The notes below the pieces were generated by a model, which saw only the letters and a list, made by a program, of their open reading frames with translations, did no database searches and was not told the DNA's origin. A program made the translations under genes and the position numbers. A stretch of 16,421 nt of DNA. Origin: CAYGLV01 sp964351025 (GTDB taxonomy: Bacteria > Actinomycetota > Thermoleophilia > Gaiellales > Gaiellaceae). This document shows positions 1-6,416 of the stretch, one piece after another (position 1 is the first letter of the stretch; the number at the start of each line of letters is the position of its first letter). The stretch lies in assembly GCA_964351025.1 (NCBI GenBank), contig CAYGLV010000054.1, positions 1 to 16,421 of the forward strand. Direction: 5' to 3'.

Positions 1-166
1 CCCAGGAGTCGCGGATGCTGCAGGCCTGCGCGGTGCACCCGGGAGTGTGGTCCTTGGGGTAGAAGTAGAGGACCACAGGCTTCCCCCGCAGGGAAGCGAG
101 TGAGACCGTCTCGCCCGTGTCGCTCGTCAGCGAGAAATCGGGAGCAGGCTTGCCTTCTTCGACCAC
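1..166 (-). CDS. bcp: Thioredoxin-dependent peroxiredoxin, Bcp/PrxQ type (partial, N-terminal 55 residues)
   Basis: Bcp-family peroxiredoxins reduce hydrogen peroxide and organic peroxides in the cytoplasm, using thioredoxin as reductant. The visible part starts MVEEGKPAPDFSLTSDTGE and contains the signature YFYPKDHTPGCT. Cys44 in TPGC is the expected peroxidatic cysteine. Cys49, five residues later, is at the position of the resolving cysteine of the E. coli Bcp subtype. The start is GTG at 166 (minus strand): an in-frame TGA lies just upstream, and an AGGAG sits 8 nt before the GTG (plus positions 175-179). A nearby ATG at 171-169 is in another frame and soon reaches a stop. The gene runs off the left edge, so about two thirds of a normal protein of about 155 residues is missing. 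It is divergent from the membrane-protein gene at 197, with only 30 bp between the starts. Confidence 0.92.
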   Translation of the reverse strand, partial: MVEEGKPAPDFSLTSDTGETVSLASLRGKPVVLYFYPKDHTPGCTAQACSIRDSW

Positions 167-196
167 GTCATCGTCTCCTCAGTCGGTTCCGGGCCG

Positions 197-553
197 ATGG
201 TAGCCGCGCACGCCGCCCTGGCCGTCGCCGTGCTCGCCGTCTGCGGGCTCGCCGCCGCGCTGGGCGGTATCGCGTACCGCCGGCGCGGGGTCGCGGGTGG
301 GGCGGTCGCGCACCTGCTCGCGCTTGCCCAGACGCTGCTGATCGCCCAGGCGGGCGCAGGCCTGATGCTGCTCTCGGGCGAGCATCGCGCACCCGACGGG
401 CTGCACTACGTCTACGGCGGGCTCGCTCTCGGCGCCGTGCTGTCCCCGTGGTTCTACGCTCCGCCCGTGGGCCCGAAGAGGCTGCTCTGGTTCTCCGGCG
501 CCTGCCTGCTCGCAGGAGCTCTGGCGGCCCGCGCGTACATGACGGGATCATGA
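197..553 (+). CDS. Small multi-pass membrane protein of unknown function
   Basis: I do not recognise a family. The 118-residue product is Ala/Leu/Val-rich, with about four predicted membrane segments: residues 4-25, 32-58, 70-89 and 95-115. The positive cluster YRRR follows the first segment. His4, His39 and the LHYVYGG motif (around residues 69-75) place several histidines in or near membrane segments; this could suggest a bound cofactor, but nothing more supports it. The ATG start has no convincing Shine-Dalgarno, and the leader between it and the divergent bcp start is only 30 bp. The stop overlaps the next start as ATGA (550-553), so the two proteins are probably translationally coupled and may act together. 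Confidence 0.72.
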   Translation: MVAAHAALAVAVLAVCGLAAALGGIAYRRRGVAGGAVAHLLALAQTLLIAQAGAGLMLLSGEHRAPDGLHYVYGGLALGAVLSPWFYAPPVGPKRLLWFSGACLLAGALAARAYMTGS

Positions 554-924
554 GGCGCTTCTTCTCGCAGCTGAATCCGACGGTGCGGGGCTTTCTGCTG
601 ATCGCGGCCGTCGCGCTCGCGATCGTGCTCCTCTCACTCGACTCGACGCTGGCGGCCCTCTACGCCCTCGTCTCGGTCGCCTTCTTTCTCGCCGTCGCGT
701 TCTTCGTCTTCCTCATGTGGAGGGAACGGCGGGGCGACATCGGCGGCTGGCCGGAGCGCGCACGTTTCGTGTTCTACGGCTCCGCACTGCTCGCCGTCGC
801 CGCCCTCGGCCTCTTCTTCTGGCGTGGGGCGTCGGGGCTCGACGCCCTCGCGCTTCTCCTCGTGCTCGGCGTCTGCGTCTACGCCATGGTGCGCACGTGG
901 AGGGGCCAGCACGACTACCGTTAG
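550..924 (+). CDS. Small four-helix membrane protein of unknown function
   Basis: This 124-residue protein starts MRRFFSQLNPTVRG and has four hydrophobic segments, at about residues 13-32, 36-57, 72-91 and 95-113. The linker between segments 2 and 3 is charged (WRERRGDIGGWPERAR), and the short C-terminus is basic. By the positive-inside rule both ends and that linker would be cytoplasmic. The ATG overlaps the upstream TGA by one base step (ATGA), and the TAG stop is 8 nt before the next start, so this is the middle gene of a three-gene transcript. I do not recognise a family. A longer reading frame extends upstream as far as position 100, but its translation is an Arg-rich shadow, so the ATG at 550 is the natural start. 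Confidence 0.78.
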   Translation: MRRFFSQLNPTVRGFLLIAAVALAIVLLSLDSTLAALYALVSVAFFLAVAFFVFLMWRERRGDIGGWPERARFVFYGSALLAVAALGLFFWRGASGLDALALLLVLGVCVYAMVRTWRGQHDYR

Positions 925-932
925 GTGACCTC

Positions 933-1307
933 GTGCCCGTGATCGAGATCCGCGCGCTACCGCAGCCGGCCGGGGTCGAGGTCGAAGCCGTTCTCGGCGC
1001 GGTCACCCAGGGGCTCGCCGCGCTGCTCGGCGAGGAGCCGCGGGGCACGTGGGCGACCTGGGAGGAGCTCGCGCCCGGCCGCTACTCCGAGGGCGGGGAC
1101 GCCCCGACCGTGCAGCCGCGCGCCACGCACCCACCCCTCGTCCGCATCGTCGCCTTCGAGGGCCGGTCGCGGTCCCTCGTCGCCGCGCTGCTCGAGCGCG
1201 TCGCGGCGATCCTGGCACGCGAGCTGGCGCTCGAGCCGGGCAACGTCTTCGTCCGCTACGAGGAGGTGCGCTCGGGCCACCTCTTCACCGGCGGCGACGT
1301 GCGTTAG
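933..1307 (+). CDS. Tautomerase-superfamily-like protein with N-terminal proline
   Basis: The 124-residue product starts MPVIEIRALPQP. Removal of the initiator Met would expose Pro1, the general base of 4-oxalocrotonate tautomerase, CHMI and MIF-type enzymes, which isomerise keto and enol forms of small oxo acids. The length fits the CHMI/MIF subgroup better than the 60-residue 4-OT subgroup. The second half (LVRIVAFEGRSRSLVAALLERVAAIL) looks like the second beta-alpha unit of the fold. The start is GTG at 933, with an AGGTGA at 923-928 overlapping the previous stop. The GTG at 939 would lose the proline start, so it is less likely. The substrate cannot be read from the sequence. The TAG stop overlaps the stop of the convergent glycosidase gene (1304-1307). 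The superfamily call rests on the N-terminus, length and hydrophobic pattern, so it is moderate. Confidence 0.65.
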   Translation: MPVIEIRALPQPAGVEVEAVLGAVTQGLAALLGEEPRGTWATWEELAPGRYSEGGDAPTVQPRATHPPLVRIVAFEGRSRSLVAALLERVAAILARELALEPGNVFVRYEEVRSGHLFTGGDVR

Positions 1308-2749
1308 CCGAGCCGGACTTCGTCGCCGACGCGGAGCGTCGGAGCGCCCCGGTTCACCGGGTGCGTGAGCCGGATCGTGAACCTGTAGGCGCCACCCGCA
1401 AGCCGCCGCTGCGGCAGCTCGATCACGGTCGTGACGCCCGCCTTCGCGACCCCGCGGCGCGCGAGCGTTGTCGAGCCCTTGGGCAGCTTCTCGAGCCGCG
1501 CGCTGTACACGCAGTCCAGGTCGCAGCGCAGGCGGATGCGAAACGGTTGCTGCTTGAGGGCTCGGCCGCGCGGGAAGACGAGCACCTCGGGCTGGGGCGA
1601 GAGCGTGAGCCCGGCGCAGCGTGCGATCGAGCCCCCGCGCGCGTCTGCGAGCGACTGCCGGACGGCCGCAGCGCTCGCCTTCGGCGTCCCGTCGGCGTAG
1701 AGGACTCCGGACTGCCACCCCGTCAGCGCGGGCTCGTCGTGACTGTGGAAGAAGAGCACACCGATGACATTCGCCTGGCAGAACGAGAGCTGGAGCGCTC
1801 TGCGGTAGTACGCCGCCTGGGTCGCGGCGTTCACCGGCTTGGTCGTCGCCGGCTCGGCGCCCGTGTAGAGCGACGCCTTGTCCGGCGGGATCTGTGACTC
1901 GACTCCGAACTCGTCGTAGAGGATCGGCAGCGTGGATCCGGCCTGCGCGGTCCCGTCGAACGCCGCCGCGAGCAACGCGACGAGCTTCGGGTAGTCCGCG
2001 ACTCCGATCGTGGTCGAGCGCGGGTGGCCGAAGTCCGGCGACTGACTGGAGTTGTCGGCGTAGGGATGGTGCGCGAAGACGTCCATCACCGGCGCGGTCC
2101 GGCCGCTTGCGCGGTAGGCGCTGCCGAGGTCCTTGATGAAGGCGGTCGGGGAGTGCGTGTCGCGTGTGGTTCCCGGCCGGTCCGAACCGCGCGGGGCGAG
2201 TGCGCCGCCGTAGACGGTGACGGCCGGCGAGACCGCCTTCAGCGCGTCGTAGACTTCCGCCAGGAGCTCGAGGTAGGCGGGTGCGGCCGCGTTCGATCCG
2301 TCGGGACCGTACTGCGGCAGCCAGAAGCGGTTGAGATTCGGCTCGTTGCCGACGATCACGTCGCGGAAGGAGGGGAATGCACGTACGAGGGCGGCTGCGT
2401 ACGTTGCGAACTGCGTCCGGGCCTCCGGGGTGAGGGGAGTCGTCCTCGAGCCTGCGTGGTAGACGGAGACGTAGACGCGGACGCCGTTGAGGCTGGCCGC
2501 GGCGGCGACGTTGCGCAGGACCTTCAGCTCCGCAGCTGTGGGCGTTTCGGCTCCGGGCACCCAGGTGCTCGTGATCCGCACCGCGTCGAAGCCGGCGAGG
2601 CGCAGCAGAGACATGTTCGCCTTCGCCGTCACGAGATCCGGCGAGCGGACGATGTCCTCGGCGGCTCCGAACGTCATCCCCGGCCCGCCGGCGAACGCCG
2701 CAGGAGCGAGCACGAAGACGAGCAGTGAGGCGACTGCAAGCGATTTCAC
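1304..2749 (-). CDS. Secreted clan GH-A-like glycoside hydrolase
   Basis: With the GTG at 2749 the product has 481 residues and starts with a clean signal peptide (MKSLAVASLLVFVLAPAAFA, cleavage after AFA at residue 20). The body resembles a (beta/alpha)8 glycosidase of clan GH-A (GH5/GH39/GH42-like). VGNEPN places Glu136 as acid/base after strand 4, HHPY is at about 227-230, and YDEFG places Glu280 as nucleophile on strand 7. From about residue 375 a beta-rich C-terminal domain contains two close cysteines (RCDLDC). It probably acts outside the cell on a plant or microbial glycan; the substrate is unknown. An upstream in-frame ATG at 2770 would add seven residues and overlap the uvrC ATG inside a CATG. 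I prefer GTG because a TAGCGT -10 box lies 7 nt before it and the signal peptide is then standard. It is convergent with the tautomerase gene, with overlapping stops. Confidence 0.78.
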   Translation of the reverse strand: MKSLAVASLLVFVLAPAAFAGGPGMTFGAAEDIVRSPDLVTAKANMSLLRLAGFDAVRITSTWVPGAETPTAAELKVLRNVAAAASLNGVRVYVSVYHAGSRTTPLTPEARTQFATYAAALVRAFPSFRDVIVGNEPNLNRFWLPQYGPDGSNAAAPAYLELLAEVYDALKAVSPAVTVYGGALAPRGSDRPGTTRDTHSPTAFIKDLGSAYRASGRTAPVMDVFAHHPYADNSSQSPDFGHPRSTTIGVADYPKLVALLAAAFDGTAQAGSTLPILYDEFGVESQIPPDKASLYTGAEPATTKPVNAATQAAYYRRALQLSFCQANVIGVLFFHSHDEPALTGWQSGVLYADGTPKASAAAVRQSLADARGGSIARCAGLTLSPQPEVLVFPRGRALKQQPFRIRLRCDLDCVYSARLEKLPKGSTTLARRGVAKAGVTTVIELPQRRLAGGAYRFTIRLTHPVNRGAPTLRVGDEVRLG

Positions 2750-2769
2750 GCCAGATACGCTAGCCGTCA
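2749..2769. promoter_or_regulatory. Divergent promoter with a shared, near-palindromic -10 for uvrC and the glycosidase
   Basis: Plus-strand TACGCT (2756-2761) ends 7 nt before the uvrC ATG at 2769. On the minus strand the same bases read TAGCGT (2762-2757), ending 7 nt before the glycosidase GTG at 2749. That spacing puts +1 on or next to each start codon, so both mRNAs would be leaderless. Neither start has a Shine-Dalgarno. A weak -35-like CTGCAA lies at 2734-2739 for the plus direction. This is inferred from spacing and motif only. Confidence 0.45.
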
Positions 2770-4622
2770 TGCGGGACGAGCTCAGTGCGCAGCTGGCTGC
2801 GCTGCCGGCGAAGCCCGGCGTCTACCTCTTCCGCGACGCAGGCGGCGAGTTGCTCTACGTCGGGAAGGCGAAGTCGCTGCGCGCGCGCGTGCGCAGCTAC
2901 TTTCGTGCCGGCGGCGACGGGCGCGTGGGTGCAGCGCAGCTCGTCGAGCGGATCCAAGCTGTCGAGGTGATCGTGACCCAGAGCGAGGCTGAGGCGCTCC
3001 ATCTCGAGCAGAACCTCGTCAAGCGCCACCGTCCGCCGTTCAACGTGCGGCTGCGAGACGACAAGTCGTTTCCGTACATCGCCGTCACGGTCGCGGACGA
3101 ATACCCGCGCGTGATGTTCACCCGAGAGCGCCACCGCCGCGGCGTCGTCTACTTCGGGCCGTACGCGAACGCGAAGAAGGTGCGGGAGACGCTCGACGTC
3201 CTCAACCGCGTCTTCCAGTTCCGTCCCTGCGAGGGTCCGAAGCCCGGGCGCCACTCGGGGATCCCGTGCCTCGACTTCCACATCGAGCGCTGCACGGCGC
3301 CGTGCATCGCCGCGATCTCCCGGGAGGACTACGGCCGGATCGTCGAGGGCGTGATCGAGTTCCTCTCGGGCGAGACACGTCCGATCGTGCGGGAGCTGGA
3401 GCGACGGATGAAGGAGGCGGCCTCCGCCGAGCGGTTCGAGGAGGCGGCGCGGCTGCGCAACCGCCTCCGCGCGATCGAGCACCTCGCCGAGCGGCAGGCC
3501 GCCGATCGGCGCGACGTCGGTGACGTGGACGTGATCGGGATCGCCGCAGCAGGGGACGTCGCAGCTGTCCAGGTCTTCCCGCTGCGCGGCGGCAAGCTCA
3601 TCGACCGCCACGGGTTCCACCTCGAGAACGTGACGGGACAGGACACGGCCGCGATCCTCGAAGCGTTCTGCCTCGAGTACTACGGCACGGTGCCGAGCAT
3701 CCCGCCCGAGGTCGTGGTCCCGCGCGACGCCGGCGACGTAGCGCCGCTCGCCCAGTTCCTGTCCGACCGGCGTGGCTCGCGCGTCGACGTGCGCGTGCCG
3801 GCGCGGGGCGAGAAGCGACGCCTCGCAGAGCTCGCCGCGCAGAACGCGCAGCTCGCGCTGGAATCCGAGGCCATGCAGCGCGAGCAGCGGCGCGCGCGGC
3901 GCGTCGAGGCGCTCGAGGAGCTGCGCGAGGCGCTGAACCTCGAGAGCCTGCCGTTGCGCATCGAGTGCTTCGACATCTCCAACATCCAGGGGCAGTCGAT
4001 CGTCGGATCGATGGTGGTGTTCCAGGACGCGATGCCGAAGAAGGCGCACTACCGGACGTTTGCCCTTCGCGGGCAGGTCGGGCAGGACGACTTCGCCTCG
4101 ATGGCGGAGATCGTGTCGCGTCGCTTCTCCCGGCTCGCAGCCGGAGCGAGCTCGGCCGACCACGACGAGAGCTTCGCCGCGGCTCCCAACCTCGTCGTCA
4201 TCGACGGCGGCAAGGGCCAGCTCTCGGCGGCGCTCGAGGCAATGCGGGCATACGACCTGCCGCGGGTCGCCGTGATCGCGCTCGCAAAGCGGATCGAGGA
4301 GGTGTTCGTGCCGGGACGCTCCCAGGCGATCCTGCTCGACCGGCGGAGCCCGGGGCTCCTTCTGCTTCAGCGTGTTCGCGACGAGGCACACCGCAAGGCG
4401 GTCGGTCTCCATCGCCGCAGACGCGAGACGGAGTCGTTCGGCTCGCTCTTCGACACGCTCGCCGGTGTCGGCCCCGCGCGGCGTCGCGCCCTGCTCGGCC
4501 ACTTCGGCTCCGCCGAGCGCTTCCTGGCGGCGTCGCAGGAGGAGCTGGAGGGCGTTCCGGGCCTGCCTGCGAAGACCGCCCGCGCCGTCTACGCTCAACT
4601 GCACAAGACCGGAGGTGCCTGA
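2769..4622 (+). CDS. uvrC: UvrABC excinuclease subunit C
   Basis: UvrC makes both incisions around a DNA lesion after UvrA and UvrB have located it. The 617-residue protein has the full family architecture. An N-terminal GIY-YIG nuclease domain (GVY at 17-19, YVG at 30-32, Arg38, Glu80 in HLEQN) makes the 3' cut. Cys154, Cys167, Cys175 and Cys179 match the four cysteines that hold the iron-sulfur cluster in E. coli UvrC. A UVR motif that contacts UvrB lies at about 205-240. The RNase H-like domain (Asp402 in FDISN, Asp441, Asp479 in IDGGKGQ, His541 in DEAHR) makes the 5' cut. A helix-hairpin-helix pair lies at 560-612. The ATG start gives MRDELSAQLAALPAKPGVY, the normal distance to GIY-YIG. 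No Shine-Dalgarno is visible and leaderless translation is likely. Its C-terminal codons contain the ribosome-binding site of the downstream lipoprotein. Confidence 0.98.
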   Translation: MRDELSAQLAALPAKPGVYLFRDAGGELLYVGKAKSLRARVRSYFRAGGDGRVGAAQLVERIQAVEVIVTQSEAEALHLEQNLVKRHRPPFNVRLRDDKSFPYIAVTVADEYPRVMFTRERHRRGVVYFGPYANAKKVRETLDVLNRVFQFRPCEGPKPGRHSGIPCLDFHIERCTAPCIAAISREDYGRIVEGVIEFLSGETRPIVRELERRMKEAASAERFEEAARLRNRLRAIEHLAERQAADRRDVGDVDVIGIAAAGDVAAVQVFPLRGGKLIDRHGFHLENVTGQDTAAILEAFCLEYYGTVPSIPPEVVVPRDAGDVAPLAQFLSDRRGSRVDVRVPARGEKRRLAELAAQNAQLALESEAMQREQRRARRVEALEELREALNLESLPLRIECFDISNIQGQSIVGSMVVFQDAMPKKAHYRTFALRGQVGQDDFASMAEIVSRRFSRLAAGASSADHDESFAAAPNLVVIDGGKGQLSAALEAMRAYDLPRVAVIALAKRIEEVFVPGRSQAILLDRRSPGLLLLQRVRDEAHRKAVGLHRRRRETESFGSLFDTLAGVGPARRRALLGHFGSAERFLAASQEELEGVPGLPAKTARAVYAQLHKTGGA

Positions 4623-4624
4623 CC

Positions 4625-5454
4625 GTGACACGAATCGCCCTATCAGCCATGCTCGTCGCGCTCGCNNNNNNNNNNNNNNNNNNNNNNNNNNNNNNNNNNN
4701 NNNNNNNNNNNNNNNNNNNNNNNNNNNNNNNNNNNNNNNNNNNNNNNNNNNNNNNNNNNNNNNNNTCGCGCTCGCCGGCTGCGGTGGCGGCGGCGGCGCG
4801 CCTGAGACGGTCGAGACGTCGCCGCCCCCGGCCAAGACGTACCCAACGCAGCCCGCCGCGGGCGAGCTGCTCACGCGCTTCGTGGACGCTGCGGCGAAGG
4901 GCGACACCGATGCGCTCTTCGCGATGCTGACGGTGCGGGCCCAGGCCCTCTACGGCCCGACGGCCGAGGCGTTCGCGACGTCCGCCGGCCAGGAACTGAC
5001 GGAGGGCCTCGGCGCGTTCCGGCGTTCGGGCGGGTTCGAGGTCGCGCTCTCGGTGCAGGCGACGCCCGAATGGGCGGTGGCCGCGATCGCAGGCTGGATC
5101 ACGAACGAGGGCCAGACGGCCTACGGCGCGTACGGGCTTCCGGCGCGGAAGCAGGGCGGCGTCTGGAAGCTCGAGCTCGGTGGCAGCGTGTCCTTCAACC
5201 CGATCAGCCCGGACGAGCAGCTCACCACCGACTCGACGCCGCAGATCGCGACCGAGCTGGACGCGAACGAGCCTGTTCTCGAGTCGGCGATCTGGGTTGA
5301 CCGAACGGCAATCGTGTCGAAGGTCTCGCCGGACGCGCTGCTGATGAACGGCGAAGTGACGACGCCGATCGCTCCGGGACGGCACACGGCGGTCACGTTC
5401 GCCGCGACGGAGTCCAGCGCAGGGGTGAACGCCTTCTCGTTCATGTCGAAGTAG
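4625..5454 (+). CDS. Secreted lipoprotein with NTF2-like/Ig-like appearance, interrupted by an assembly gap
   Basis: The gene starts at GTG 4625, two bases after the uvrC stop, with GGAGGT (4611-4616) 8 nt upstream inside uvrC, so it is co-transcribed with uvrC. The left part reads MTRIALSAMLVALA and then meets 100 N. The right part begins in a different apparent frame with ALAGCGGGGG. If the two contig ends are joined by their shared 10 bases, the frame is restored and gives 239 residues with a perfect lipobox LAGC (lipidated Cys16). The mature part has a Pro/Thr linker, a region of about 120 residues resembling NTF2-like lipoprotein domains (ELLTRFVDAAAKGDTDALFAML), and a C-terminal beta-rich stretch (about 190-239) that could be an Ig-like domain. 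The protein would sit on the outer face of the membrane. The ligand is unknown. The stop TAG abuts the stop of the convergent flippase-like gene (TAGCTA), leaving no room for a terminator between them. Confidence 0.82.
4666..4765. other. Scaffold gap of exactly 100 N
   Basis: One hundred N is a conventional placeholder and not a measured distance. The ten bases immediately left (4656-4665) and immediately right (4766-4775) are identical (TCGCGCTCGC). This suggests that the two contigs overlap and that no sequence is missing. Removing the N plus one copy (110 bases) leaves a 720-bp in-frame lipoprotein gene. Confidence 0.97.
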
Positions 5455-6396
5455 CTACGGCTCACCGTTCGTCTTGTCGTGTGCCGCGACCGCTCGGCGA
5501 ACACGGAAGGTGCGCAGCGTGAGCAGGATCGCCGTGAAGCCGACGACGACGTTGACGGCCACGAGCGTCAGCTTCATCCCGACGCTGAAGGCGAGCAGTG
5601 CCGTCTGGGGCACCGCGCCCTTGAAGACGTAGACGATGAACGCCTGCTCGGTGCCGATCCCGGCCGGGCTGATCGGGACGAGCGTCGCGAGGCTTCCCGT
5701 CACCTGCACGAGCAGAACGTTGCGCAGCGACGGCTCGATCTCGAAGGCGCGCAGGAAGAACGAGATCGCGACGAGGCGGAGCGCCCAGTCGCAGGCCTGC
5801 CAGAACGCGACGCCGCGCAGGTAGCGCGGGCGATCGCGCAGGACGGCCACGCCCTGGTAGACGCGGGCGCGGAACTCCCGCACGCGGCGATGGATCCAGA
5901 AGGCTGCGGCGAGCGCCAGCAGGGCGAGGGCGCCGCCGATCGCGGCCGAGACGCGCGGGTGGTTCAGCAACCAGGCGAAGTCGAAGCTCGGCAGGTCGGG
6001 AAGGACGTCGAGCGAGGGCAGCACACCCTGGGTCAAGGCCCACGCGAGCACTGCGCCGGCGGCGAGCGAGTCGAACACCGCCATCGCCGCGAGGCTCGAG
6101 GCAAGCGTCGTGTAGGTGCTGCCCGGGACGGCCCGGTGCGCCAGCATCAGCTTGACCGCGTCGCCGGAACGAGCCGGCAGGATCGCGTTCACGCCGACGC
6201 CGGAGACATAGGCGCCGTAGATGGGGCGCCAGGGCACGCGCTGCTCCGGGTACGCCGCGGCTATCACGTTGCGCCAGGCACGGCTCGTGCAGGCGAGCTT
6301 GAGGAGCTGGAGCGCGATCGCGACCGCGACCATCCTGAAGTCCACCGCCGCCAGGCGGTCGAAGAAGACCTCGATCGCATCGAGGACGCGCTGCAC
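5455..6396 (-). CDS. Flippase-like integral membrane protein (LPG synthase TM / UPF0104 family)
   Basis: The 313-residue protein has about seven or eight membrane segments, in the pattern of the lysylphosphatidylglycerol synthase transmembrane family (AglD/UPF0104). Family-like signatures are NAILPARSGDAVKL (about 70-83) and the glycine-proline motif VPISPAGIGTEQAF (about 240-253), both conserved in polytopic proteins that move or modify lipid-linked substrates. No cytosolic aminoacyl-transferase domain is present, so this is the membrane module alone, which is common in actinobacteria and usually of unknown substrate. The start is GTG at 6396. It lies 20 bp after pruA on the same strand. No Shine-Dalgarno is seen; a TAGCCT box 6 nt upstream could give a separate leaderless transcript. 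Its stop abuts the convergent lipoprotein stop. Confidence 0.85.
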   Translation of the reverse strand: MQRVLDAIEVFFDRLAAVDFRMVAVAIALQLLKLACTSRAWRNVIAAAYPEQRVPWRPIYGAYVSGVGVNAILPARSGDAVKLMLAHRAVPGSTYTTLASSLAAMAVFDSLAAGAVLAWALTQGVLPSLDVLPDLPSFDFAWLLNHPRVSAAIGGALALLALAAAFWIHRRVREFRARVYQGVAVLRDRPRYLRGVAFWQACDWALRLVAISFFLRAFEIEPSLRNVLLVQVTGSLATLVPISPAGIGTEQAFIVYVFKGAVPQTALLAFSVGMKLTLVAVNVVVGFTAILLTLRTFRVRRAVAAHDKTNGEP

Positions 6397-6402
6397 GGGC
6401 TC

Positions 6403-6408
6403 AGGCTA
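6403..6408 (-). promoter_or_regulatory. Possible -10 box for a leaderless flippase-like mRNA
   Basis: On the minus strand TAGCCT lies 6 nt before the GTG at 6396, the canonical -10 to +1 distance. No good -35 was found. It lies in the 20-bp pruA-flippase gap, and read-through from pruA is equally possible. Confidence 0.3.
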
Positions 6409-6416
6409 ACGCGAGC

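Noticed and set aside
168..551. Minus-strand frame opposite the first membrane protein, just upstream of bcp
   Set aside because: Extreme Arg/Ala content and out of frame with bcp; the bcp GTG at 166 with its ribosome-binding site accounts for the minus-strand signal.
2024..2728. Plus-strand frame of 234 codons opposite the glycosidase
   Set aside because: Low-complexity Gly/Arg/Val translation, no start signal, and the minus strand encodes a secreted enzyme with a catalytic pair of glutamates.
4198..5385. Long minus-strand frame crossing the N run opposite uvrC and the lipoprotein
   Set aside because: It relies on translating through the N bases and has no protein-like composition; uvrC and the lipobox protein explain the sequence.
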